64,000 bases of DNA from Prado023 sp963736425 (lineage in GTDB: Bacteria; Actinomycetota; Actinomycetes; S36-B12; CAIYMF01). The DNA is taken from positions 124,001-188,000 of the forward strand of contig CAVTOX010000014.1 in the NCBI GenBank assembly GCA_963736425.1. The letters run 5' to 3'. The position numbers and the translations under genes are program-made. The notes beneath the pieces were generated by a model that made no database searches, was not told where the DNA came from, and saw nothing but the letters and a program-made list of their open reading frames with translations. Below are positions 26,503-35,893 of this stretch, in pieces; within the stretch, counting starts at the first letter, position 1; each line of letters opens with the position of its first letter.

Positions 26503-27156
26503 ATGAGTGCAACGGCAGGTCAATGGGGTGCCGAGTTCCCGGCGTGTGACGGGTGGGAGCTGCTCGGGCGGCTGCGCGAGCAGGTGCTCGGCCTGCAGAT
26601 GACCGGCAAGCGGGGGCGCGGCTGGTCGCATGCCCCGGGCGCGCGTTTCGGCACCCCGCCGTGGGCCGGGCCGTGGGAGTCGGGTTGGGGCGCAGGCCCA
26701 AGCCGCCCACGAGCAGCCCGAGGGGATGTGCGCCTGGCCATCCTCGCCCTGCTCGCTGAAGCCCCCCGGCACGGCTACCAGTTGATCCAGGACATCGGCG
26801 AACGCAGCCACGGGGCGTGGACCCCGAGTCCGGGAGCGGTCTATCCCGCACTTTCGGCGCTGCAGGACGAGGGCCTGATCGACGAGGAGAAGGTCGAGGG
26901 CCGTCGCGTGTTCTCCCTGACCGAGGCCGGTCGGGGCTATGTCGAGGCCCGCTCCGATGAGATCGGGGCCGTCTTCGCCGGGTTCAGCCAGGAGCAGGCC
27001 GAGGAGGTCGAGGACCTGCGCCACCTGATGATGGGCGTGGGCGCCGCTGCCATGCAGGTGATCGCCGCCGGGGAGGCGGAGCAGGCCCGGCAGATCCTCA
27101 ACCGGGCTCGGCGGGAGCTCTTCGCGGTGCTGGCTGCCGATGACCAGGAGAGCTGA
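26503..27156 (+). CDS. PadR-family transcriptional regulator
   Basis: 217 aa. The winged-helix domain starts around residue 73: RGDVRLAILALLAEAPRHGY, QLIQDIGERSHGAWTPSPG, AVYPALSALQDEGLI and GRRVFSLTEAGRGYVEAR, followed by a dimerising helical C-terminus. The first ~70 residues are Gly/Trp/Pro-rich (TPPWAGPWESGWGAGP) and probably disordered. The downstream DUF1707 gene starts 2 nt after its stop, so both are one unit. An A/T-rich palindrome upstream suggests self-repression. Ligand unknown. Confidence 0.92.
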   Translation: MSATAGQWGAEFPACDGWELLGRLREQVLGLQMTGKRGRGWSHAPGARFGTPPWAGPWESGWGAGPSRPRAARGDVRLAILALLAEAPRHGYQLIQDIGERSHGAWTPSPGAVYPALSALQDEGLIDEEKVEGRRVFSLTEAGRGYVEARSDEIGAVFAGFSQEQAEEVEDLRHLMMGVGAAAMQVIAAGEAEQARQILNRARRELFAVLAADDQES

Positions 27157-27157
27157 G

Positions 27158-27580
27158 GTGGAGCCGAACGCCCGAATGCGGGCATCGGATCAGGATCGCG
27201 ATGAGGCGGTGATCGCTCTCGGGGAGCACCACACCGCCGGCCGCCTCACCCTGGTGGAGTTCACCGCCAGGATGGAGCAGGCATTGGCGTGCACGTACCT
27301 CGACGAGCTCGATCCGCTGTTCGTGGACCTCCCTGCGGTCCGATCGGGGGTCGTCCCCGTGGTCGCCGGGCCCGTGCGTCGCTCGGGCCATCCGCCGGTC
27401 GCGATCCTGGCGATCCCGCTGCTCGTTGCTTTCGCTGTCGTCATCGTCGGTGCCGGCTTCTTCTTCCCGTTCTGGCTGCCCATCCTCCTGTTCTGGATGA
27501 TGGGGGGCCCGCGCCGGCACCGGCGCACGCAGGGCACCGCGTCCTGGGCACTTCACGACCAGCGGCACCGGAGGTGGTGA
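27158..27580 (+). CDS. DUF1707 membrane protein
   Basis: 140 aa from GTG 27158, with AGGAG upstream at 27145; an ATG at 27140 would overlap the PadR gene. The N-terminal DUF1707 domain reads RASDQDRDEAVIALGEHHTA, GRLTLVEFTARMEQALACTY, DELDPLFVDLP. It is followed by one or two hydrophobic helices (VAILAIPLLVAFAVVIVGAG and FPFWLPILLFWMMGG) and a basic tail RRHRRTQG. PadR + DUF1707 pairs are common in actinomycetes. Likely a small membrane sensor or stress protein; function not known. Confidence 0.88.
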   Translation: MEPNARMRASDQDRDEAVIALGEHHTAGRLTLVEFTARMEQALACTYLDELDPLFVDLPAVRSGVVPVVAGPVRRSGHPPVAILAIPLLVAFAVVIVGAGFFFPFWLPILLFWMMGGPRRHRRTQGTASWALHDQRHRRW

Positions 27581-27607
27581 TCCCCTTCGGGATCCCACTC
27601 CGGTGCC
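27564..27607. terminator. Long hairpin over the DUF1707 stop codon
   Basis: GGCACCGGAG (27564-27573) pairs with CTCCGGTGCC (27598-27607); inside, GTGG pairs with CCAC and GATCCC with GGGATC around CTTC. The stem includes the last codons and TGA of the DUF1707 gene and lies just before the end of the convergent MMPL gene, so it may terminate both. Confidence 0.6.
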
Positions 27608-27620
27608 GATAGGCCCAGCC

Positions 27621-29857
27621 TCACCCCTCGGACAGCCCGATCCGCCGGTGCAGCGCGGCCAGGGGAGCAGGTGCCCACCAGTTCCAGCGGCCCGCGAGGC
27701 GCATGAACGCCGGGACCATGAGCCCACGCACGATCGTCGCATCCAGCAGGATCGCGAACGCGACCCCGAAGCCGAGCTGCTTGATGGGCGTCACCCCGCT
27801 TGTGATGAACGAGGCGAAGACGATCGCCAGCAGCACGGCGGCGGCGGTGATGATCCGGCCCGATCGCTGCAGGCCCAGCTCGACGGCCGTCTCGGTGTCG
27901 GCGCCGGCGTCGTGCTCCTCCTTGATCCGCGACAGCAGGAACACCTCGTAGTCCATCGACAGGGCGAAGGCGACGATCGCGATCAGCACGGTCATCGAGG
28001 TGTCCAGGGTGCCGGTCGACTGGTAGCCCCCGACGAGCCAGCCGAGGTTGTCGTCCTGGAAGACCCAGACCAGGGCGCCGATGGTCGCCGCCAGGGACAG
28101 GATGTTGAGCAGCACCGCCTTGATGGGCAGCACCACGCTGCCGGTGTAGAGGAACAGCACGATCAGGGTGAGGGCGAACACCCAGCCCAGCGCGAGGGGC
28201 AGGGTTGCGGCGATGGCTGCCTGGGAGTCGGCGTACTCGGCAGCGGCTCCACCGACCAGCGACTCACCGGACCACGGCACCGCGCGGACCGACTCGACCA
28301 GGTCGGCGCCCTCGGCGCTGCGCGGCGCCACGTCGCCGACCACGTCGAGCCGCACCCAGCCCCCGGGAGAGGCCTCGGCCGACGCGCCCGCCGCTCGGGT
28401 TCGGACCCACGGACTCGCCGTCGATGAACACCTCGGTGGGCGACACGACCCGGACCACGCCGTCGAGCTCGGACAGGGTCGCGGCGTGCGCCGTCACGGC
28501 TGCCGGATCGGATGCCTTGGTGCCGGCAAGGACGACCTGAACGGGGGCGCCCTCCTCGCCGGGGAAGCTCTCCCGCAGCAGGCTGGCGGCCGCCGTCGCG
28601 GGGTTGTCGGCGGGCAGCGCGCGATCGTCGACCTGGCTGAAGGACGCACCCGAGGGCCAGGGAGCCGATCGAGAGCAGGACGGCCGTGACCGACACGGCG
28701 ACGAGCACGGGTCGACGCATGACCACTCGGGCCACGCGCGCCCAGGCGCCGTCATCGGAGGGGGCGAGGTCGCCCCGGCGGATCCGCAGGGAGTCGGTGC
28801 GCGCGCCGAGCAGTGCCATCGCGGCGGGCAGGGCGGTGATCGCGCTGAGGACGGCCAGCAGCGTCACGCTGATGCCCGCGTAGCCGAACGAGCGCAGGAA
28901 GTACTGCGGGAAGAACAGCAGGGCGGCGAGGGTGACGGCGACCGTCACGCCCGAGACCGCGACCGTGCGACCAGCCGTCGCCACGGTGCGCACGACTGCC
29001 CTGTCCGGGGCCAGCCCGCGTGCTCGCTCCTCGCGGAACCGGTTCACCATGAGCAGCGCGTAGTCGATGCCGAGGCCGAGCCCCAGACCGGTGATCAGGT
29101 TGAGGCCGAAGATCGAGACGTCGGTGACCTGGGTGATCAGCCACAGCACGAGGAAGCTGCCGAGCACGGAGCCGGCGGCGACGACCAGCGGAAGTCCGGC
29201 GGAGACGAGGCTGCCGAACACGACCAGCAGGACGATCATCGTGATCGGGATCGCGACCGACTCGGCGAGCGTGAGGTCCTCGGTGATGGTCTCGCTGACG
29301 GCCGCGCCGACGGCCTCGGCGCCGCTGGTGGCCACGGTGAGACCACCCTGCTGGGTGCCGGTCGCGGCCATGACCGTCTCGGCGACCTCAGTGCGCTGCG
29401 TGACGGTGGCGTCGGGCTCGGCATAGACGATCACCTGGCCGATCGAGCCGTCCTCGCTGCGCAGGGCTGGGGGAGTGCCCGACGTCCAGTAGCTCACGAC
29501 CTGGGCGACACCGGGGGTCGCGCTGATCTCGGAGACGAGCTCGCGGGCGTCAGTGGTCGCGGCCGGATCGTCCACGCCGGCCGGTGAGGTCACGGCCATC
29601 ACCAGGATCGGCTCGGAGGTCGCGAACTCCTCGGACAGGACGGTCGCGGCCCTGGCGGAGTCCGAGCCGGGGTCGTTGTAGCCCGCGGACCCGAGGGCTG
29701 CGAACACCTGGGAGCCGACGACGCCGGCGAGGATGACTCCGCCGAAGAAGAGGACCAGGACGAGCCGGGCGCGCCGGACGATGAACTCGCCGAGGCGCTC
29801 GAAGACGGTGGGCGGTGGGTCTGCCAGGGCGGGTTGGGTGGTGGCGCTGGTGGTCAT
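27621..29857 (-). pseudogene. MMPL-family exporter (two frameshifts)
   Basis: RND/MMPL membrane transporter starting at ATG 29855-29857 (MTTSATTQPAL). N-terminal helix LVLVLFFGGVILAGVVGSQV, outer domain, then the first helix bundle containing GLNLITGLGLGLGIDYALLM and VTLAALLFFPQYFLRSFGYA; C-terminal bundle with IAIVAFALSMDYEVFLLSRI and PIKQLGFGVAFAILLDATIV. Frame changes at ~28650 and ~28388; deleting one C from each CCC (28649-28651, 28387-28389) gives one 744-aa frame with ALGASFSQVDD and NPSGGASAEASPGG. Likely base-call errors. Divergent from a TetR gene with a shared operator, so probably an inducible drug or lipid exporter. Confidence 0.88.
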
Positions 29858-29874
29858 GTGATCCTCCGGGTAGT

Positions 29875-29918
29875 TGATCTGAACGATGTTCGGATCATCA
29901 TGAGGGTTGATCTGAACG
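29875..29918. promoter_or_regulatory. TetR-type operator between the MMPL exporter and tetR
   Basis: 29875-29897 is a 23-bp interrupted palindrome, TGATC-t-GAAC-gat-GTTC-g-GATCA. A second copy of the left arm, TTGATCTGAACG, lies at 29907-29918. Both sit in the 89-bp gap between divergent starts. A possible -10 TACACT at 29935-29940 lies 6 bp from the tetR ATG, suggesting a leaderless transcript. Confidence 0.7.
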
Positions 29919-29946
29919 CTGTCAAGTTCTGCGCTACACTTCTCGC

Positions 29947-30605
29947 ATGGCAAAGCCGTACCACCATGGGGATCTCCGCGAGGGGCTCATCAATGCCGCC
30001 GTCATCCGGGTCCGCGAGCAGGGGCCCGAGTCCCTGACTGTGCGCGGACTTGCTGCGGCGCTGGACGTCTCGCCGAGCGCTGCCTACCACCACTTCCCGG
30101 ACAAGACCTCGATCCACCACGAGGTGAGCCAGTGCGGCATCGACCTCCTCGAGGCGCAGATGATCACCGCCCTGGCCGAGGTTGATGCCGACCCGGCGGC
30201 GGCCTCGCGCACGCCCGGCCGCCCATTCCGCGGCCCGGTTCGCACGGCTGGGTCGCGCCTACATCGAGTTCGCCATGGCCGAGCCGAACCTCTTCGCGCA
30301 CACCTTCGGCACGCACTGCGGGGTCGATCCTGACGAGCACCCCATGAGTGGTGCCTACCAGCTGCTCACGGCGGCCCTCGACGACCTCGTTGCCACCGGC
30401 GTCCTGGATCCCGCCCTGCGACCGGGGCTCGAAGTGCCGATGTGGTCGATGGTCCACGGGTTCGCGTCGTTGGCTGTGGCGGGCCACCTCGACCCCGCCG
30501 ACGCGGGGCTGTGCCTGCAGGCCACGCTGCGGCTGGTCGGGGCGCCCGAGGACGTCATCGCCGCCGAGCCCCTTCCTGAGGGCGAGCTGGTGGGCAAGGC
30601 GCTGA
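29947..30605 (+). pseudogene. TetR-family regulator (frameshifted)
   Basis: N-terminal HTH in frame 1 from ATG 29947: MAKPYHHGDLREGLINAAV, RGLAAALDVSPSAAYHHFPD. The ligand-binding domain continues in another frame: SAARFARLGRAYIEFAMAEP, FAHTFGTHCGV, VPMWSMVHGFASLAVAGHL (WHG-type C-terminal domain). Removing one C of CCC 30214-30216 joins them (RTPAAHSAARFARL). The second frame as given runs on to 30883, into tag; one more overcall at CCCC ~30570 would end it at TGA 30603-30605, giving ~218 aa. Presumed repressor of the divergent MMPL exporter. Confidence 0.8.
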
Positions 30606-31257
30606 TCAGGCGCGTCGAGGACCCGAGGGCCGACGGGACCGTGAAGCCCTCCCGGGCGGCCTGCGCGACGGCGCGGAAGGCGCAGTCCTCGGTATGGTCG
30701 TTCACGAGTCCCATTGCCTGCATGAAGGCGTACATGGTCGTCGGGCCGACGAACCGGAATCCGCGGCGCTTGAGGTCCTTGGACAGGGCGATCGCCGCAG
30801 GTGCGGTGGTCAGCGCCTGGACATCCTCGGCCCGGTACCGCGTCGGACGGTCCGTCGGGTCGGGCTCGAAGCCCCAGACGTAGGCGGCGAGTGAACCCTC
30901 CTGATCCACGAGGTCGAGGGTGGCCCGGGCGTTGCCGATCGTCGCCTCGATCTTGCCGCGGTGGCGCACGATGCCCGCGTCGCCGAGCAGCCGGGTCACG
31001 TCGTCCTCGGTGAACCGGGCGACGGCCTCGACCTCGAACCCGGCGAAGGCGGCGCGGAAGTTCTCCCGCTTGCGCAGGATCGTCAGCCAGCTCAGCCCGC
31101 TCTGGAAGCCCTCCAGGCAGAGCTTCTCGAAGAGCCTGCGCTCGTCGGCGACGGGGTAGCCCCACTCCGTGTCGTGATAGGCGAGGTAGTCGGCCGGGGC
31201 CGAGTCGACCCAGAAGCAGCGCGAGGCGGAGTCCGGAACGGTCAGCTCAGCGCTCAT
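30355..31257 (-). CDS. tag: DNA-3-methyladenine glycosylase I
   Basis: Removes 3-methyladenine from DNA (base-excision repair). From ATG 31255-31257: RCFWVDSAPADYLAYHDTEWGYPV, LFEKLCLEGFQSGLSWLTIL, RKRENFRAAFAGFE, NARATLDL and FRFVGPTTMYAFMQAMGLVNDH, with conserved Glu, Tyr and zinc-ligand Cys/His positions (Cys14, His28, His in NDH, Cys in EDC). The recognisable protein ends near 30640; the last ~85 codons to 30355 are unlike the family and overlap tetR. If the GGG at 30627-30629 is one base too long, the stop becomes 30606-30608 (~216 aa). Confidence 0.88.
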   Translation of the reverse strand: MSAELTVPDSASRCFWVDSAPADYLAYHDTEWGYPVADERRLFEKLCLEGFQSGLSWLTILRKRENFRAAFAGFEVEAVARFTEDDVTRLLGDAGIVRHRGKIEATIGNARATLDLVDQEGSLAAYVWGFEPDPTDRPTRYRAEDVQALTTAPAAIALSKDLKRRGFRFVGPTTMYAFMQAMGLVNDHTEDCAFRAVAQAAREGFTVPSALGSSTRLISALPTSSPSGRGSAAMTSSGAPTSRSVACRHSPASAGSRWPATANDANPWTIDHIGTSSPGRRAGSRTPVATRSSRAAVSSW

Positions 31258-31324
31258 GGCCTGACCCTAGGCGGGCACCGCACCCGGGTGCTGCCCGGCT
31301 GGGCGGGTGCGCGATGCTGCTCGT

Positions 31325-31795
31325 GTGACGCAGGACGACGTGACGACGCAGTTGAGCATCCAGGAGACCCTCTACCCGCTGCTGACGTGCTTCGGGTGCG
31401 GGCATGCCAATGCCAAGGGGCTCAAGCTGCGCAGCTATCCCGGTGACGGCTTCGTGACCGCAGCGTTCGAACCGTGGCCTGAGCACGACAACGGCTTCGG
31501 ATTCCTCAACGGCGGGATCATCGCCACCGTCCTTGACTGCCACAGCGGGGCTGCGGTGTTCCACCGGGCCCATCAGCTCGGGATGGAGCCGTCACCGGGC
31601 GCCCCGCTGCTCTACGTGACCGCGGGACTCGACCTGCGCTACCTGCGACCAGTCCCGTTGGGTCAGACGCTGGAGCTTCGCGCGGTCGTGGCCTCGGCGG
31701 ATCCTGATCAGGTGACAGTCGAGGCGGAGCTGGTGTGGGACGGCAAGCCCCGTGCCGCCGCGACCACGCTGTGGAAGCGCTGGCGCCCCCGCTGA
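31325..31795 (+). CDS. PaaI-type hotdog thioesterase
   Basis: 156 aa from GTG 31325-31327 (the GTG two bases earlier runs into TGA). Hotdog-fold acyl-CoA thioesterase: TCFGCGHANAKGLKLRSY, the central helix region NGFGFLNGGIIATVLDCHSG, GLDLRYLRPVPLGQTLELRA and ELVWDGKPRAAATTLWKRW. The CFGCG motif is typical of a large actinobacterial subgroup. Divergent from tag by 67 bp. Substrate unknown. Confidence 0.9.
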   Translation: MTQDDVTTQLSIQETLYPLLTCFGCGHANAKGLKLRSYPGDGFVTAAFEPWPEHDNGFGFLNGGIIATVLDCHSGAAVFHRAHQLGMEPSPGAPLLYVTAGLDLRYLRPVPLGQTLELRAVVASADPDQVTVEAELVWDGKPRAAATTLWKRWRPR

Positions 31796-31827
31796 GCCAG
31801 CTCACGCCCTTGGGAGGGCCTGCTGGC
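31796..31827. terminator. Hairpin between the thioesterase and sppA ends
   Basis: GCCAGC (31796-31801) pairs with GCTGGC (31822-31827), with inner stem GCCCT / AGGGC around TGGG. Directly follows the thioesterase stop and precedes the end of convergent sppA, so it may serve both genes. Confidence 0.6.
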
Positions 31828-31828
31828 G

Positions 31829-33479
31829 TCAGCGCAGGGTGATCGTCGGCATCCGCAGCTCCGTGGACGCGGTGAGCCCGAGCTGGGCCGTGAGGTCGGA
31901 GAGCCCGGGCAGCGTCGAGCCGACCGCTGCGCGTGGATCCTCGCTGTTGCGCGCTCGGCCCAGCCGGGCCAGCGGGGGGACGTGCAGCGCACCGACAACG
32001 GGCGCATCGCTCGGGAGCCCAGCGCGGGACCGGGCGATCCGCAGGGCGTCGCGCAACCCGCCCAACTCGTCCACGAGGCCGATGCGAAGGGCGTCGGTCC
32101 CGGTCCACACCCGGCCCCGGGCGATGGCCTCGATCTCCTCCACAGGTCTGCCGCGCCCCTGCGCGACCTTGGCGACGAAGTCGGTGTAGATCGCATCCAG
32201 CGTGGCGTCGAGCTGTGCGCGCTCGTCGTCGGAGAACCCCTGCCGAGCCGAGTACATCAGCGATCTCGCACCGTGGGAGACCGTGCCCGTGGTCAGCCCG
32301 AGTCGCTCCATCAGGTCGCGCACGACGACCTTGCCCCCGAAGACGCCGATGGAGCCGGTGAGGGTGGAGGGCAGGGCCACGATCGCGTCGGCCGGGCACG
32401 CGATGTAGTAGCCCCCCGACGCCGCGGCAGACCCCATCGACACGATCACCGGCTTGCCTGCGTCGCGGACCTGGCAGACCTCGCGCCAGATCGTGTCCGA
32501 GGCGACCGCGGATCCGCCGGGGGAGTCGATGTGCAGGACGACCGCACGGGTGTGCTCGTCGGCGGTCGCGGCCCGCAGCGCGGCGCCGATCGAGTCGCTG
32601 CCCACCTGGCGCCCCATGGGGCCGCGGGTCGAGCGTCCGGACGCTATCGAGCCGATCACCTCCACGAGGGCGACATGCCCCTTGCGCCGCGCAGGGACGT
32701 GCGGACGGCGGGGCGGCGCCCACCGATCGGCGAACAGCAGCTCGGCATCCGGGCCCCACTCGTGCCCGCATCGCGGCGTAGGCCTGATCGCGGTAGCCCA
32801 GGGAGTCGACCAGGCCGTCGTTGAGGGCCCGCAGGGCCGTGCGGGGCCCGGTGTCGATGAGCTGTCGCACGAGTTCCGGGCTCATCCCGCGGCCCTCGGC
32901 GATCATGTCGACCGCATCGGCTGAAGACAGACTCGGCCAGCCGGTCGAGTGCCGTGCGGTGAGCCTCGGTGAACTCCGTGCGCATGATGGTGTTCGCCGC
33001 GTTCTTGAACTCGTGGCGCTGCTCGATCTGCGGCTCGATGCCCAGCTTGTCCAGCGCACCCCGGACGAACGTCGTCTCGACGCCCACGCCGAGCATCCCC
33101 AGCTCGCCCCCGGGCTGCAGCCAGATCTCGTCGAACGCACTGGCCAGGACGAACCCCGTCATGGATCCCGAGCCCTCGCCGAAGCTCTCGGCCCACGCGA
33201 GCGTCGGCTTCCCGGCGAGGCGAAGGCGCGAACCCCCAGGTGCAGCTCCTGCATCACCGCCCAGGGCAACTCCCCGCCGACCTTTGCGATGAGCCCCTGA
33301 ACGCGGTCGTCCTCAGCGGCCTCATGCAGCGCTCGGAGGATGGGACGCAGCTGGGGACGCCCGCGCATGCGCAGTCGGGTGATCGGGTCCTCGGAGCCAC
33401 CCGAGGCCGGGGCCTGAGTGAGGTCGAGCTCGAGGAGAACGGGGGGTCGGCGGCCGGGGAGGGCGGGCATGGCGGGCAT
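31829..33479 (-). pseudogene. sppA: Signal peptide peptidase SppA, long form (three frameshifts)
   Basis: Serine protease of family S49 with two tandem domains. Start ATG 33477-33479 (MPAMPALPGRRPP). N-terminal domain: LIAKVGGELPWAVMQELHLG and MTGFVLASAFDEIWLQPGGE (general-base Lys region). C-terminal domain: VVLHIDSPGGSAVASDTIW, SMGSAAASGGYYIA (nucleophile Ser), TLTGSIGVFGGKVV. Frame changes near 33233-33237 (CCCCC, one base short), 32935-32938 and ~32751 (each one base too many). Repaired length 549 aa, as expected for the long form. No N-terminal membrane anchor is visible, so localisation is unclear. Confidence 0.87.
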
Positions 33480-33637
33480 GCGTCCAGCGTAGGAGCCTGC
33501 GGCCGATCGCGTGGACCGGCCCGATCCTCGAGGCCTTCCCGGGCGCGGCTCGTGACCTGCCGGACAGGGCAACCGCGGCCACGGCCGGATAGCCTCAGAT
33601 CCAACTGACCATCGAACCCTTCTTTGGAGACCACCTC

Positions 33638-35067
33638 ATGACGACCGAGACCCCCCTGAACGCCTCCGCCGCCGCTTCATGGCCTGCGCATGACCCGGCC
33701 ACACGCAGGACGCTGCCCGCCTCGTCGACGCCGCTGGACCCGGCTCGCGTCGAGGCGCTGACTGCGGCCGAGTGGGCGCGGTTCACGAGCGCCACGGCAG
33801 GCTCCGGAGAGCACAACAAGCGGGCGATGGGGTCGCTGCCCATGGGCGTGACATCGTCCTTCCAGCACTGGGACCCGTACCCGATCTCGATCACCGCGGC
33901 CAAGGGTGCGTGGCTCACCGACGTCGACGGCCGGCAGCTGCTCGACCTGTCGATGGGCTTCGGCGCGATGCTCGTCGGTCACCTCAACCCCGCTGTGGTG
34001 GCCGCGGTGATCGGCGCGATGGAGACCGGGACGCTGTTCGTCACGCCCTCGCCCTCAGCCACCGAGGTCGCCGAACGGTTCCAGCGGCGCTTCGGCCTGG
34101 ACCAGCTGCGCTTCACCAACTCGGGGACCGAGGCCACCATGTACGCGGTGCGCACCGCGCGGGCCTTCACCGAGCGCCACGCCATCATCAAGATCGAGGG
34201 TGGCTACCACGGCGGGTACGACGCCCTGGCGGTGTCGGTGAAGCCCGACGTGGCAGAGTCCGGTCCCGAGGATGCGCCGATCCCGGTGACCCCGTTCGAT
34301 GTCGAGGCCGGCACGGTGCACGTCGTGCCCTACAACGACCTCGATCGACTCGAGGCGATCCTCGCCGAGCACGCCTCAGAGATCGCCGCGGTCGTGATGG
34401 AGCCCGTCCTGGAGAACATCTCCATCGTGGTCCCCGATGCCGGGTACCTCACCGGCGTGCGCGAGGCGTGCGACCGCCACGGAGTCCTGCTGGTGTTCGA
34501 CGAGGTGAAGACCGGGCTGACCGCCGGATATGGCGGTGCGTCGCGGCGACTGGGCGTGACCCCCGACCTCGTGTGCCTGGCCAAGAGTGTCGGCGGCGGC
34601 CTGCCGCTGGCGGTGTTCGGCGGGCGCGCCGAGGTGATGGCGGCAGTCTCGGACAACCGCATGCCGCACTTCGGCACCTACAACGGCAACCCCTGGTGAT
34701 GGCCGCGGCGGTCGCCGTCGACGAGGTCTGCACGCATGAGGCGCTGGCAGCCGCGGAGCAGCTCAACGATGACGCTCTGGACGCCATCGATGCCCTGATC
34801 GCGCGCTACGAGCTCCCGGCCCAGACAGTCGGCTTCGGGGTCAAGGGTGCGGTCACCTGGGCGACCGACCCGGTGCGCAACTACCGCGACTACAAGCGCA
34901 CGGACTTCGGCATCGCTGAGCTCAGCTGGCTGTGGGGCGTCAACCGCGGCATCCTCACCCCGCCCGGGCTCGACGAGCAGTGGCTGGTCTCGTTGGCGCA
35001 CACCAGCGACGACATGGGCCTGCTGGTGCAGGAGTTCGCCGACCTCGCGGAGGCGCTGCGAGCCTGA
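33638..35067 (+). pseudogene. Class III aminotransferase (single frameshift)
   Basis: PLP-dependent aminotransferase similar to glutamate-1-semialdehyde aminomutase. ATG 33638; MGVTSSFQHWDPYPISITAA, LDLSMGFGAMLVGHLNP, RFTNSGTEATMYAVRTAR, KIEGGYHGGYD, VMEPVLENI, LLVFDEVKTG and CLAKSVGGGLPLAVFGG (PLP Lys). The frame stops at TGA just after YNGNPW (34699); the C-terminal quarter continues in another frame with VMAAAVAVDEV to 35067. Adding one C to CCCC at 34690-34693 restores YNGNPLVMAAA and 476 aa. Substrate unknown; no heme genes adjoin it. Confidence 0.87.
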
Positions 35068-35082
35068 GGAGTCATCACAGGA

Positions 35083-35118
35083 ACGGCCCCCACCGGCATC
35101 GCTGCGGGTGGGGGCCGT
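35083..35118. terminator. Strong hairpin after the aminotransferase, shared with PadR
   Basis: ACGGCCCCCACC (35083-35094) pairs perfectly with GGTGGGGGCCGT (35107-35118), a 12-bp G/C stem with a 12-nt loop. It lies between two convergent gene ends (stops at 35067 and 35133), so it is probably bidirectional. Confidence 0.8.
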
Positions 35119-35132
35119 CCCTGGGCCCGGCG

Positions 35133-35795
35133 CTACTCGGCCAGGATGCGGTGCAGCGCTCGGCGGGTCTCGTCGAGCTGCTCGGTGGCTGCCTGACGCT
35201 GCTCGTCGGTGGCGAAGCGGAACTGCTGGATGACACCCATGAGGGCGCCGATGCTGTCGCGCATGGCAGCGCGGGTCGGCGCACCGTGTGTGCTCTCGGC
35301 CCAGATGGCGTCCAGTGAGTCGGCATTCTGATCGACGTACTCGCGGCCCTGCGTGGTGAGGGCGAAATCCGTGCCCTTGCCCTCGCCGGTGGCCTCGATC
35401 AGGCCCTCGTCGACAAGCTGTGCGAGCGTCGGGTAGACCGATCCGGGGCTGGGGCTCCATTCGCCCTCAGCCCGTTCGGCGATCTGCTTCATCAGGCTGT
35501 AGCCGTTGGCCGGTCCCTCGGCGAGCAGGGACAGGATGGCCTCGCGGACTGCCCCCTTGGGGCGCCTGCGACGGCCTCGGGGTCCGAAGCCGCCAGGTCC
35601 GGGGCCCCCGAAACCGGGGCCACCGGGGCCGAAGCCGGGGCCTCGGCCGCCTCCATGGCGATGGCCGCGTCCGCGACCCCGACCGGGGCCGGGCTCGTTG
35701 GGGACGCCGTCACCGAACGGCTCGGACTGGGAGGCGGGGTCGTCATGGTGACGGTGATGGTGCGGGTGGTGGTGCATGTGGGATTCGCGGGACAT
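35133..35795 (-). CDS. PadR-family regulator with a His-rich N-terminus
   Basis: 220 aa from ATG 35793-35795 with AAGGAGGA upstream. Residues 1-18 contain HMHHHPHHHRHHDD; residues ~30-75 are Gly/Pro/Phe/Arg-rich and probably disordered. The winged-helix domain follows: KGAVREAILSLLAEGPANGY, SLMKQIAERAEGEWSPSPGS, VYPTLAQLVDEGLIEATGEG, then a helical dimerisation part ending RRALHRILAE. The His cluster could bind Ni, Zn or Co and make it metal-responsive (inference). The palindrome CGATATATCG lies 57 bp upstream. Confidence 0.92.
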   Translation of the reverse strand: MSRESHMHHHPHHHRHHDDPASQSEPFGDGVPNEPGPGRGRGRGHRHGGGRGPGFGPGGPGFGGPGPGGFGPRGRRRRPKGAVREAILSLLAEGPANGYSLMKQIAERAEGEWSPSPGSVYPTLAQLVDEGLIEATGEGKGTDFALTTQGREYVDQNADSLDAIWAESTHGAPTRAAMRDSIGALMGVIQQFRFATDEQRQAATEQLDETRRALHRILAE

Positions 35796-35851
35796 CAGCG
35801 AGTCCTCCTTCGTTGTGAAGTGTCGAGCGGTGTGCCCAACGACATGTACAA

Positions 35852-35861
35852 CGATATATCG
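35852..35861. promoter_or_regulatory. CGATATATCG palindrome upstream of the second PadR gene
   Basis: Perfect 10-bp palindrome in an A/T-rich island, identical to the one before the PadR gene at 26503. Located between the PadR start (35795) and the 3' end of the decarboxylase gene (35894), where the padR promoter must lie. Confidence 0.6.
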
Positions 35862-35893
35862 CTATTGGGGATTCCGCAATCCCGGCCGCCCGG

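Noticed and set aside
20973..34699. Programmed ribosomal frameshifting in kup, the exporter, sppA and the aminotransferase
   Set aside because: No common slippery heptamer or downstream structure; the shifts occur in unrelated genes and are explained by single-base C/G run-length errors.
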